Assembly (NCBI GenBank): GCA_950295325.1
Contig: OX485804.1
Coordinates: 19,654,001-19,718,000 of the forward strand
DNA: 64,000 nt
Direction of reading: 5' to 3'
From: Polytrichum commune
Lineage: Eukaryota; Streptophyta; Polytrichopsida; Polytrichales; Polytrichaceae
In this document: positions 1 to 11,710 of the stretch, one piece after another
How the letters are laid out: the number at the start of each line of letters is the position of its first letter
How positions within the stretch are numbered: the stretch's first letter is position 1
Position numbers and translations under genes: made by a program
The notes under the pieces: generated by a model
Told to the model about the DNA's origin: nothing
The model's input: only the letters and a program-made list of their open reading frames with translations
Databases searched by the model: none

Positions 1-643
1 AACCAAAAAAACTCAACTACCAAAGTTTCATCGCACACAAATCATCTCAGATGTACAGTTTCGCAAGCAAAATTCAGTCTGCTTTCCCCTTGGAGTCGCC
101 GCTGTAAAAGTATATCCTGTAAAAGTATATCCTATACTTGCAAAAATTAGAGAAGATTGGCATGCGCCAGCCTGACATACTAACCTCCCTCCCCGGCCTG
201 CAATTCCCATCACCAACCTTGGAAAACTGTACAACTAACGTTTAAGTGTGCGAATGAATTCACAAAAATTTCCCCTTGAAATGCCACAAATATTAGACGA
301 GTTACTGCATCATACTAGTGACCGACCCAGAATTGCAAATCTCACCTGACGTCTTAGTAACCATTTAAAACCCATCTACTCATTACCCATCTACTGAAAT
401 TGTCTGACTGTTACAAGTGCAAAGAAGTTAACTTAGTGTAAACATGTCCCCCTGTCTAGTTTTTGACCAGTTGACAAACTAACTACTAGCAGAAGCTTGA
501 TCAAAATTGGAAATGACCAATTCTCCCACTTACCTGGTACTGAATAGTTTTGTACAGCACTTAGTCAGTAGATACGATTAATCAGCACTTAGTCTAATTA
601 GCAAAGCAATTACATTTCATAACTAAAGATATAGGCCAGGTCT

Positions 644-3600
644 ACATGGCGTGTTGAATTGATTCCAAACTTACACCCACAACAAGATGCAATTGACAAA
701 GAATACAACAAGATGCAAGAGAAAAGAATTGAACCCGCAAGATTGTAGAGATCCCTGAGGCAGTTGTTTTCTGTTTTTTGGTTGCCCTCAACCTCTTCAT
801 TTCATCATTCACTTCGTCATTTGTTGGTATCCTGCCAAGCTCCTCCTCCTACAATGTCACAAAATTAGAAGTATTGTCCAAATAAAAATGTTCAACAAAT
901 TATTCAACAAATTATAATACATAATCCCTCTCACATACCAAACGCTCTCGAATGGATTCTTCTCCACGAGCTGATGATGTCTGATTGCATAACCGTACAG
1001 TCTTCAACCTCTCAGCCTTAGCTATTTTGTCTGGATTTTTGATCAAAAGCTTCATGTTCTCCCAATGCTCTGGAGTGCAGGTCTTCGGCCTCTCCTTATT
1101 AGCCTCAATGCGATTCTTTAGGAGATGTCGCTTGTTCTTCAAAATCTGCTTCAAATGCTTCTCAAATGCATGATCATGGAGCTTGTAGTCTACATACTCC
1201 CATGCCTCATCCAGTCGACGCCTGATGGCTTCAATTGCAGTCTGAGGTTGTTTGTTCAAGTCAACGATGCTGCAATCCAATGCATGGGAATACCTCCGAA
1301 GTGCCGATCCCCACAAATACAACCTAGAACCTGTGGGGAATCCTTTAACATCACATTTCACCCAATATGGTTTTTGCCCTGCTTGTTTCCGTAGGATTGC
1401 TTCAGATCGTGCATCTGCTGCAATTTTTCGCCTCCGATTTCTCAACCTAACAATTTGTTCTGCTGATGACTCCCCAGGTATGCGAATTCTAAAATCAGAG
1501 TCCTCGTCATGGCCAAATTGAATGTTTGGTATGGTTGGTGCAGGTATGGCTGGAGCTGGTGCCTACAAAAATCAAGCACTCAATAAGGACTCAATAAGAA
1601 CTCAATAAGAACTCAATTTCAAATTGAGAAGCACTCATCCTCTGCTTTATAAATTGGCTACAAAAGAATATAGAAACATACCTGATTTAATAACCCGGCC
1701 AACAAGGCTCCTAGGACATTGCCTTGAGCGTGGCCAACACTAGGGTATGCTATATGTTGGGGTGCAGGTTGTTGTCCCAATGCTTGAAGTAGATAGGACA
1801 ATTGTGGATTTTGCAGATTCTGAAGTTGATGGACGGGCATAAGTTGTGGGGGAGGCTACACTTGCTGCATCTACTCAAACATAAGCAATTAGTCACCAAG
1901 AACACTCATACATACAAGCTTAATTTCAGATGATCATACTTTCAGGTATCCACTCAAGTCAGAAGAGCATTACAATAACAAGGTGAAATAAGAAACACCA
2001 GCTGAAGGCACATACCTGTGGAAGGGGTTGAGCAAGTTGGGCCTCACCAAATTCATCATTGTCGTCCTCATCGAGCTCGAATTCTCCCAACCACGATTCA
2101 TCTTCATCTTCACCAGGTAGGGGATCCACGTGTGATTTTCTTTTGTTAGGTGCCATTTTTCCTCTAGGATTCTTCACTTTGCTCCTCTTCTTCCAAACGT
2201 GCAGAAGCTCCTCCTAAAACACACAATAAAAACATGGACTGAACATTAGTATATAGATTTGTATAAACCTAATGTCATTGTGATAAACCTTTCAGAATCT
2301 GAATCACATTGAAAAGATGATCATTGAACATGACAATTGAATATGAGAAGAATTGGGATGAGTTTACACACCTAATTCTTGTACTGCATGTTACTTGGCC
2401 GAGAATAAATGGAAATACTAGGAACAACATGAAAACTGAGAGTATTCAAACAACAAAAATATTGTGTGGTATTTCGTTTCTAAGTCATGACCTATGAATA
2501 AACTGGCGAAGGATCCATCTCAAGTTCATGGTGCAGGGAGCTGTAATTGAACACACCCGTGTATTCATATAAGTCTGACGAAGGTGATTAAAACAGATGA
2601 TAATGAGAGCCCCCACTTTAACCAAATACAAGTTTGATACAGAATAAGCCACGATAGAGCACTCCTGGAGGACGAAAGTTGAAGAGGATTGGGACTCTGT
2701 AGCCTGAAGGGTACTAATGAAGAATTGTTCTCCAGACATGGAGAACTTACTCTGCACAGAATCGGTCTATACAGACACACTAGGTGAAACCACCTAAGAG
2801 CAACAAACCCATTATTTCCACGAAAGAAAACAGAAGATGTTCTATGAGAGAATCTTCCATGATGACAATTTACGAAGTTTCATCACGTACCAATATAATC
2901 CTTGCCAACAAATATGAACACAGTGAAAAGTAGAAGGCAAGACACCACCAGATGAGTCTCCCAACTACACCGTCCCAAATACAAGTCAATCCAGAGACTT
3001 GCATATTCACTGGAATCTCAAAGAGACATAAAGAACATAAAACACATAAAACACATCACAAGGACCTAGTATATGAACAGGTTATATGACCAAATTAAGC
3101 AAATTAAGGACCTAGTATATGACCAAATTAAGCAAATTGCAAAGTTAAACATAAGACTTGCAGGCAACAATACTGTTTCCTTACCCTCTTCTTCTAAACT
3201 TAACTCTTGACTCTTGACTCTTGAGAAACCTAAAGAAACTCAATACTAACCCATACTTAGTGCATTTATACATCCATACTTAGTACATTCTAACATCCAT
3301 ACTTAGCGCAAATGAGTAAGGTAGGTTAGAATGTACCTTTTTCTTAGGAGGAGGAGATGGAGGTGGAGATGTATCCTCTGTAGAGCTACTAGAACTCTCT
3401 AGATCGCCTTCAAAATCTTTGTCTTTGCTCTTGTCGTCTTCTGAAGATTCTATCAACACGCTGGTCTTATTTCTTTCTCCCTTCAAGCGCCTACTCCGTC
3501 TAGGCGTGCATATTCCTTCAATAGCACCCTCTGATCGAGGTAAGGTTTGTTGTAGTTCAAAGGTATTCACAAGGTCTGAGGTGGCTTTCTCAAGGATTGG

Positions 3601-5308
3601 TTGATGAATAGAAGGAAACCTGCTCAATGCCAAGAAAACACTCTGTTGGTCAATATCTGATATGTTAGCCAATCTTCTGATAAGATCGTTAGTATCCATT
3701 GAATGCCCCATTGTGAATCAAAAAGACAAATATGAACATCAAAATAACTTTAGGAAGCTCTAAAGTCTTTAGCAATGTGAATCAGAGTTGGGTTGCATCT
3801 TCTCAAACATAATAATAATCATAAGGATGATAAGGTACATCATAAGGCATCAGCAAGGGCAATGCCTCATTAATTACCAGACGGCTCATTAATTAAAAAA
3901 AACTCGAATGTTCTCATTGGGCAACAAATTCACTCATTACCTCATGAACATCAGAGTGGAGCAAAGTAAGTAGTTACATACTAACTACTAACTCATTGGG
4001 CAATTAGGGTTTAGGTTTAACTAAGAACCAAGATTGTAAAAAAAAGGCGGGAAAAAAGTTCTATGGAGGCGGGAAAGGAAAGTATTCACCAAACAAAGGC
4101 CAGCAACTACTTAATTGCAAGTGATGTATTGCAAGTGAGGCCAAGAATGCAATGGGTGGGAACAGTGAGGGTGGACAATTGTGGGTTTCTCAATTGTGGA
4201 CAATTGAGAGTTTCTAAGAAGTTTGACCTGACCTGGGAACTAGAGTCTTCTGACACAATCATCCTCGTCACAACTGTGACTTGCAAATTCCGAGCACTTG
4301 GATTCATGGTTGCGGCTTTCAAAACAGCATCCCCGACCTTTTTTTACCAGCATCGAACTCTTATCCACACTGGGCTCGTGATGAGTGAAGATAATCTATG
4401 TCGAGTGAGATACCATGAGAGTAGTTTGTCTCACCACTAAGTAAGTTTCTAAGTGGGCTAGGGTTTCAACAAACAAGACAAAGCAGAAATCATAAGTGGC
4501 AAGGGTTTGAATGCAGGTATGAGTAGTTTGTCTCACCACTAAGTAAGTTTCTAAGTGGGCTAGGGTTTCAACAAACAAGACAAAGCAGAAATCATAAGTG
4601 GCAAGGGTTTGAGACAAGGATTCTGAAACAAACAAAGGGAAGAGAGGAAAGGGAAGAAAGGGTTTGAGACAAACAAAGGGAAGAAATGCAAACATAAGAC
4701 ACTTGAAACCCTATCAGCTGGTAGATCTCTTAAGACAAGCTTTGCTTCGTTTTCTTCTCCACCCTATAAGCAAACAGTTTGTCCTTCGCCGTCCAAATCT
4801 CCAACACCACATTGAAGAACAGGGGCTTGTCTATAAGGATCGTTCTTCCTCATCCACATGATGTTCTATGCTTCCGCCTGCATGTTTCTAGTACTCTCTA
4901 AGTTCCTAACGACTACCGAACCTTGGAGGAGAAATCCGTGCATGTAGGCAAGGGTTCTGAAACAAGTGGCAAGGGTTTGAGGCAAGGGATTGAGTAAAGG
5001 GGTTGAGGCAAGGGTTTCAGGCAAGGGTTTCAGGCAAGGGTTTGAGGAAGTCAACAAGACAAAGCAGAAATCAACAAGACAAAACAATCAACAAAGGCGA
5101 AACAAAGGCGCTCCTCGGCCATCGGCGCGACACTCATCCTAACCCTCTCCTACAAGTAAGTACAAAAACTTGGAAGTAAGCACTAGAGAGACACGCACCT
5201 GGACTTCTCCAACCTGGGAAGATTCAATGATGCAAGAAAGGCATTGTTCTTTGCAATCTTTTGCCTTCTCAGATGCTCGTAAGCCTCAACCTCCTCACCT
5301 TCTGCCAT
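644..5308 (-). CDS. Transposase_24 / PTTA-like CACTA partner protein (multi-exon)
   Basis: Second CACTA-encoded protein, of the plant Transposase_24 (Ptta/En/Spm) type; such proteins are thought to bind subterminal repeats as TNPA does. Exons supported by GT/AG sites and matching phase are 3711-3337 (5' edge uncertain), 2213-2016, 1855-1682, 1562-939 and 848-644. A first coding exon at 5308-5199 opens MAEGEEVEAYEHLRRQK, typical of this family's N terminus. Its join to the 3711 exon is unresolved, and more exons may lie between. The order is an acidic Ser/Pro-rich region with a basic patch, an Asp/Glu-rich segment, a Gln/Pro-rich segment, then the conserved C-terminal block with the landmarks KPYWVKCD, CTPEHWENM and SSARGEESI, ending in EEELGRIPTNDE. 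No break is seen in these exons. Confidence 0.72.
4417..4613. repeat. Two direct copies of a ~92-bp segment
   Basis: The stretch starting GAGTAGTTTGTCTCACCACT and running to GGCAAGGGTTTGA occurs twice, with about 8 bp between the copies. Short degenerate GGCAAGGGTTTGA motifs recur at 4950-5050. This lies between the two divergent CACTA genes and shows no convincing exon. Confidence 0.75.
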
Positions 5309-5506
5309 AGCCAACGATCTAACGCACAACCTGAGGTTGGATGAACTACGAACAACTACGAACCCTGAAAATCGTGCAAGTGAAGGGCGCCTTTAGGTCA
5401 CTTTTTGAATTTCAAATTTTAAATACCCTATGAAGTTAATAAGGTACCTTTTGACTCACAATATGTGACATCCAGTCAATTAAACAATATTTATAAGTAC
5501 CTCTGT

Positions 5507-5588
5507 GACTTATTGACTAACCTTAGTCAATAAGTCCTAATATGCTCGTAAGCTCTGTGACTTATTGACTAACCTTAGTCAATAAGTC
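5507..5588. repeat. Twin 30-bp palindromes in the divergent CACTA promoter region
   Basis: Positions 5507-5536 and 5559-5588 are identical: GACTTATTGACTAA, two bases (CC), then the exact reverse complement. They sit between the first exons of the two divergent CACTA genes. A half-site-like TTTAGTCAATAAG recurs at 10941-10953 near the right terminus. The arrangement suits binding sites for the element's own TNPA-like protein or a regulator of both promoters. That function is inference. Confidence 0.8.
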
Positions 5589-5727
5589 CTACATGGCAAA
5601 TTGTGGTTTAATTAATTTTGTGGCATACAAATATGTATATTATTATAATGTATCAATATAATTATTATGGTATTATCTAATAAATGTTACCCCTAACATA
5701 GTGGAAGGGGAACTTGATCCCGAAACC

Positions 5728-6618
5728 ATGGAGGCTACCCTTTGTGCCAGAGAAGAACTACAAGCAAATCGTCTTAAGTTGCATGAATATCGTTGTCCAT
5801 GCAACAAATGTCATGGTTCTCAAGTGCTCAACCGAACGACGATACGAGCACATCTCCGAAAGTTCAAGCATGACGAATTCTTCACACAATCAATTCTGGT
5901 GAGTTTTTTTATTTATTCATAATATGTTGATAGTTGAATCAATTTCATTTTTTGCAACATATTGTATACTTATATTGTATATATACTTGATGTTTTGCAT
6001 TTATTTATGGTGTAGGATAAACATCGCCCACAAGTGAAAAAATCAATGAGCTTGGCATTAAAGGCTTTCCTTAGGGAAGGCTTTCCCAAGCAAGAAATGT
6101 CAGCTTCATTTGTACCTAAGGCCATAACCCAATTGGTCAATTTTGACGTGGGGAAAAACTATGGCCAATGGCCTACTCTACCAATCCCACGGATGACCCC
6201 TTTCACATGGTGGAACCGTCAATGGGAAATTAGAATATCCACATTTCCGTACATGGGTTGGGGTCTATTTACACTTCAAAATTTGGAAGCAGAAGAAGAA
6301 TTGTTTCCATTTACGGGGCCTTACTACACAACCAACCAATACAACAAGATGCGAGATTATTTTCCAAGAGTGAAACGCTATGCATTGAATGCAGAAAAAA
6401 CATTTTACATTGATGGGGATGTGGAAAAATGGAATGTTGCAAGCTATATCAATAGCTCTACTGATAGGCATGAGGAGATTGAAAATGTCATTTGGGAATA
6501 TCATGATGTGGAACCTAGACCATGGAACAAGCAAGAATGGGGATATGTAATGACTAGGTCAATTAGGCCTATCAAAGCAGGAGAAGAACTATTTGCATAC
6601 TATGTAGTAAATTTTTGA
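5728..6618 (+). CDS. Transposase-associated zinc finger joined to a SET domain
   Basis: Exon 1 (5728-5898) encodes a Cys-rich module (CPCNKC followed by a paired-His segment) of the kind that precedes tnp2 transposases. It splices in phase 0 at CTG/GTGAGT to an exon at 6016 (GTAG acceptor) that runs to a stop at 6616-6618. That exon encodes a SET-like fold: GWGLFTLQNLEAEEELF near its start, FYIDGD in the middle, NVASYINSS where the usual RFINHS motif stands, and a final GEELFAYY. SET domains normally transfer methyl groups to lysines. Here the His of NHS is Ser, so activity is uncertain. The start is the first ATG of the open frame. Joining exon 1 directly to 7132 gives tnp2 instead, so SET may be an alternative terminal exon. 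Confidence 0.7.
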
Positions 6619-7131
6619 GACTTTGAGGTTAGCAATGGACCAAGAGGTAGGATTGGGTCCCAAATGGGTTTATATGACTTGACTTTAATGGGTTTATATG
6701 ACTTGATTTTAATGGGTTTATGTGGATTGGGTCCCAAATGGGTTTATATAACTATAAATTTCAAAACATTTTATTTTTGTCTTGGTTAACTTGAGAACTT
6801 AAGAGACAATGCTTGCTGAGGGTTTTATAGTTGGCTTCATTCAATTCCCTCCTTTTTAAGATTGAGAATTTACTGAGCTTCACTCGTGTGATTCTCTTTG
6901 GTGGTGACTTCTTTTGTGTGGTCCACTGTATCTTTTGTGGCCACTCGTTCCATTATTGGCAGTGCACTGGAACAGAAGTTCACAAAATCTGTATTTTGCA
7001 TACTTTGTAAAATATATACTTTGATATATATCACAAATATATTTTGTAAGATATGTGCATTGTCTCTTGGTTAACTTGAGAACTTATTGTTTCTAAGTGG
7101 GCTAGGATTACTTCATTTCAAAATTTGGCAG

Positions 7132-10100
7132 GGACCGGATCCTGAGTTGGCGCCATTGGGTTGTGATCCTTATTCACTGTCAAATCGTGATCCCCATACA
7201 TTGGGTCGTCATGGCAATCGAATTCAAGCACCTTGTACAGGTTCATTCAATGGAAGCATAGATCCTGAAACTGAGTTGCATCGCATGTGCAATGAAGCAT
7301 TTATCCGCTATGACGAAGTCCATGGGAATAGCTCACGCCAAGATGACATCCCTGAAGAGGTGGAAAATGATGAGGATGGGCATACATTGGACTCAGAATC
7401 GCCTGTGGTGGACCCCAATTTGGATGAATTACTGAAGTGGGCTAACACTCCTTTGTATCCAGGGAGTAAAGTGAAGCTCTTACAGGCTGTGTTGCTTATT
7501 CTTAATACATGCACAGTGCATGGTACTACGAATGGCCATATAGATGAGTTATTAACTCTCATTTCTGAGGATATATTGGAGCCGGGCAATTTGTTGCCGA
7601 AATCAAGATATGAAGCCAATTTTTTTCTAAAAAACCTTGAATTGACCTATGACTCTATACACGCTTGCGAAAATGGATGCATATTGTATCGAGGGGAGCA
7701 CAAGGATCTTGACAAATGCTCAAAGTGCGATTGCAGCCGATATGTGGAAGGGTCGTCCACAGTCCCGCGAAAAGTACTTCGCCACTTCCCTTTGATCCCA
7801 AGACTTAAACGAATGTACCGTTGCAAATCCATAGCTGGGCTTATGCAACATCATGCACATAATCGACCAAATGATAAAGGATCTCCTGAAATAGGTGCAG
7901 AAAATGAGTATTTGGTGCGATCGGTATCAGATTCCAAAGCTTGGAAGCACATTGACAATATGTGGCCTGATTTTGCTATTGAGACCCGTAACATCCGATT
8001 GGGACTCGCTACAGATGGGATGAACCCATTTGGAGATTTCAACTTGAAACATTCTACATGGCCAGTGATCCTTTTAAACTATAATCTACCTCCATGGCTT
8101 GTGACAAAAAGATTTTTTGTCATGTTGGCTCTCATCATTCCTGGGAAAGAAGCGGTGAAGGATCATAACTTTGATGTTTATTTAGCACATGTCCTTGAAG
8201 AACTTCTCCAGCTATGGCAAGGAGTGTGGGCATATGATGTTGCTGCAATTAATGGTAACCATCGCTTCTTGTTGCGAGCTGTTTTAATGTGGACCATACA
8301 TGATTTCCCAGCCCTAGGTCTTGTTTCAGGGTGTATAACCAAGGGTTACAAGGCTTGTCCAAATTGCGGGCCAAATACAATTGCAAGGTACTCGAAACCT
8401 ATGCGGAAAATGATCTATACCGGTCATAGACGCCTACTCGCTCGTCCACATCCTTACCGAAAAAAGAAAAGTTGGTTCAATGGCAAGATAGAAAAGAGGA
8501 CAAAACCACGAGCACTCTTGACAGACGAGTTTATAAAAAATGGTACAGAACGGGATGAATGGATTGCTAAAGGGGGGAAACCTGGAGCCAGAAATGACCC
8601 TGTACACAAGCATGGAATGAAAAGAATGTGTGCTCTATGGAAACTCCCTTACTGGAAGGTTTGTTTATCTCAAACTTTGCTCTTTATGTACAACAAATAC
8701 TCTAGTCTTAAAGATTGTCAAATAAACCAATTATGAGCTTGTAAATTATTTTAAGACGCATTCTAGTCAAATGTTTAGTGTAGTCTATAGCATTGATTTG
8801 CTTTTAGACTAATTATGGTGTAGATATATTCCAACATTTTAAATGATTGATCCAACATAATCCAATATAGCAGTATGAAGAAGGCTTGTATCCAATCTAA
8901 GTATGTAACATAATTGATAATTTATTATGGTTTTTACAGGATCTTCGTATTCGTCACACTTTGGACGTGATGCACTGCGAGAAAAATCTCGTTGAGCACT
9001 TAATGAACATTCTTTTTGGTGAAGAAGATACAGTGGCTGTAAGGAGAGACATGGTTGCTATGAACATACGCTCAAATTTGTGGCCCATTCCTATGGGGAA
9101 TGGAGAACTAGAGCTACCACCTGCACCTTATGTGATGACAGCGGATGAACGACAAACATTTGTGGGTATAATACAGGAGTTGAAGGCCCCCACTTCATAC
9201 GCAAGTTCTTTGAAAAAAAGAATACACCCTGAGACTAGCAAATTGAAGGGCTTAAAAGCCCATGATTATCACATTCTTATGCAACAGGTCCTACCTTTAT
9301 GTGTTCGCACTATACTGCCGAAGGGACCAAGGCTTGCAATCATTCGCCTGAGTCGTGTATTTCAACGGATTTGTGCCAAAACCTTGGATCCAAGCAGTAT
9401 GAAAGAACTAAGAGAAGAGGCTGCAATGACATTGTGTATCCTTGAGAAAGAGTTTCCGCCTTCTTTGTTCAATGTAATGACACATTTGGTGTATCACCTA
9501 GTGGAGGAGTTGGATCTTTGTGGTCCTGTGCACACCAGATGGATGTACCCTATAGAAAGGTACATGAAGACATTGAAGAATTTTGTACATAACAAGGCAA
9601 GGCCGGAAGGAAGCATGGCGGAGGGGTATTCCTTTGAAGAATCGCTGGGATTTTGTACAGAGTATATGAAAGACTCCAAGAGCACAAAGACGCGAGTATG
9701 GGATGACCGTGAAGATCCCAAGATGTATGATGAAATGCCTGAAGGAGAGGGGCATGACAGGCTTAAACCTGCTATCTTGAGGGATTGGGCACACTCGTTT
9801 GTCTTGAAAAACGCAGCCGCATTACAACCTTGGAAAAAGTAAGATTTCATTTTGTGTTTTCATTTTGGCATAGGTGGCCCATGTTGTATTGAAGATCGTA
9901 TGTTGACTTTTATACCTAACTTTTTGATGGCAGGAGGTACGAAGACGCTGTGGAAGCTCAAGGCATAGCTCGATTGCACTATCAGAATAGTCATAGGAGG
10001 AGGGGAGCAAGGTTGCAATATCCATATGAGTTGAGGCCATTGCCGCCTTATGAAAATTGGATATTACCAGCCATTTCCAAAGCAATCAACGATGGAGAGA

Positions 10101-10805
10101 ACATAGAAGAGGAGGTCATTCAATTGAGCATACCTCCTACCATGAAAGCTACTGCATACCGGTCTATGTATGCAAATGGAAATCACATCCGTGTGAAGAG
10201 TGCTGAGACCAATTTGGTTACCATGGATTCTGGAGTTGCAGCTGTATTTGGGACAACGTGTCGCTCAAGTGTAAATGACAGGAATCCCATTGAAGCAGAG
10301 ATTGAATATGTAGGCTACGTGGAGGAGATCTTGGAATTAAACTATGGTACCACGTGTGTGATAGTGTTGTTGTGCAATTGGGTGAGAGCCAATCATAGAG
10401 GAGCAGGGGCTACTATGAAACGTGATGAGTATGGGTTCACTTTGGTGAACTTCAATCATATGTTACCCATCTCTGAAGATTCTTTTGCATTTCCTATCCA
10501 CGTTGAGCAGGTTTTTTTTCTCAAATGATCTCGGCAGTGAACCTGGATGGAAAGTGGTTATGAAAAACGAGCCTCGCAGTCGAAGAGTAGAATGTGCCAA
10601 GGATAAAATGGTAGAGGTGCCTTGTCTGACCTTAGGGAATGATAGCAACTATTCAGGCTTGGCAGATCCCACATTAGATGCAGGTGATGTGGAGCATGAT
10701 GATAATGCAGATGATAATGATGAGGGACAAGATATTCATGAGTTTCCATTTGACTCAGAGGACAATTCAGATTACCTTGGAATTTCATATTCAGATGAAG
10801 AATGA
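7132..10805 (+). CDS. tnp2-type CACTA transposase (TNPD-like)
   Basis: Catalytic protein of the CACTA element. Exons are 7132-8658, 8940-9838 and 9934-10805, with GT/AG sites and matching phases. The likely first exon is 5728-5898, which also joins in phase 0 and supplies the N-terminal Cys/His module. Landmarks in order: the tnp2 core with GLATDGMNPFGDFN and HSTWPVILLNYNLPPW, a Cys-pair segment (CPNCG), TLDVMHCEKNL, a DUF4218-like block (HTRWMYPIERYMKTLK, NKARPEGS), then a DUF4216-like block ending near EQVFF. The acidic C terminus resembles other tnp2 proteins. The frame breaks in a run of eight T at 10511-10518. The expected downstream residues (GWKVVMKNEPRSRR) continue in another frame to 10805, so this copy may be inactive or the base may be a sequencing error. 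Confidence 0.85.
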
Positions 10806-10984
10806 ATGTCATACCGGCTTAAGTTTTTAAGACTGTAGTTAGTCTAAATGTGTGATTGGGTCTTGAGTCAAAAAAACATATTCAATGCATAGTTTGCTTG
10901 CTTCCAATAATGTATGCCTCCTCTGATTTTGTGGACTATGTTTAGTCAATAAGTGCGATTGAATTGCTGAGTAAAAAAAACCAA

Positions 10985-11106
10985 GGGTGGTTTGGGACTA
11001 TGGTCAGTCACAAAAACCACCCTGACTATGAGGTTGGGCTACCTCAGTTAAATAAACACGGATAGTCAATTGTGCCGAGACATTAAGCCATGGATTTGTT
11101 GTAGTG
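10985..11106. repeat. CACTA right subterminal region and terminal inverted repeat
   Basis: The region contains GGGTGGTTT and its inverted partner AAACCACCC about 20 bp apart, then the terminal sequence that reads CACTACAACAAATCCATGG on the minus strand, ending at 11106. Between 10806 and 10985 I see no gene. Confidence 0.75.
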
Positions 11107-11710
11107 GGAAGAGAGAGAGCTACAAGGTGGAAGGAGGGGTTTTAAACCCTCTCACAAAAGGGTTGGACCCCTCCTCCACCGAATCCATTTTTCAAACTCT
11201 TTCCCGAAATTTTGGCTCGGGGGTTTTCCCGGTTGAGGTTGCCACCCTCTCGCCGAAGTGGCTCCGATAAAAAACCTTTAGAAATCTTTCTAATTTTTCC
11301 GCCATCGAGTTGGCAAGGGGGCAAGTGGGCAAGTAGCCCCCTTGTTCTCTTTCTAATTTTCTTCAAAAGTCTTCAAGCCGATTTTGTCTTCTTACGTAAA
11401 ACACCTCCAATAGTTTTGTGTGCCTCACACTAACTAATAAACTAACACTTGCTTAGCTAGCATCTACTAACATTTGCTTAATAGCTAGCATCTACTAATA
11501 TTTGCTTAGCTAGTTGCTTTTACTAGCTAGCATATTTTTTCTACTTTGCTATCTTCTAGCACTACTTATTTTCATTTTGACCTTCCTTCTTCTAGGCTAA
11601 ATGCTAAATGAACTAATTTTCCCTAAATTCCCTATCAATTCTAACTTTTAATGCTAACATTCTAACTAAAAGTGATCCCGCGGAGTGGTGGACCACTCAA
11701 AGGGTTCACA
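11107..11710 (+). mobile_element. LTR-A, 3' fragment of a ~3-kb solo LTR
   Basis: This segment matches the last ~700 bp of LTR-B (54303-55004) and, inverted, the start of LTR-C (58193-58870). It ends in TTCACA, the CA end of an LTR, and directly abuts gypsy-1 pol sequence at 11711. The rest of the LTR is presumably left of the CACTA element, outside the window. It carries a smaller number of the TTTGCTTAGCTAGCAT tandem motifs than LTR-B. Confidence 0.8.

Larger units (their letters stand above)
1..11106. mobile_element. CACTA (EnSpm) DNA transposon, right-hand part
   Basis: The element ends at 11106 with TTGTTGTAGTG, the reverse complement of a CACTACAACAA terminus, which is the hallmark of CACTA elements. 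It contains a tnp2-type transposase gene (plus strand) and a divergent Transposase_24-like gene (minus strand), the usual coding pair of plant CACTA elements. No matching CACTACAA terminus is visible at the left, so the element starts before position 1 and exceeds 11.1 kb. It lies inside a solo LTR whose remaining part begins at 11107. The 3-bp target duplication cannot be checked without the left end. Positions 1-640 are inside the element and show no further gene. Confidence 0.9.

Noticed and set aside
4063-4440. Plus-strand 125-codon open frame
   Set aside because: No family resemblance, it sits in the region of direct repeats between the divergent CACTA genes, and has no supporting context.
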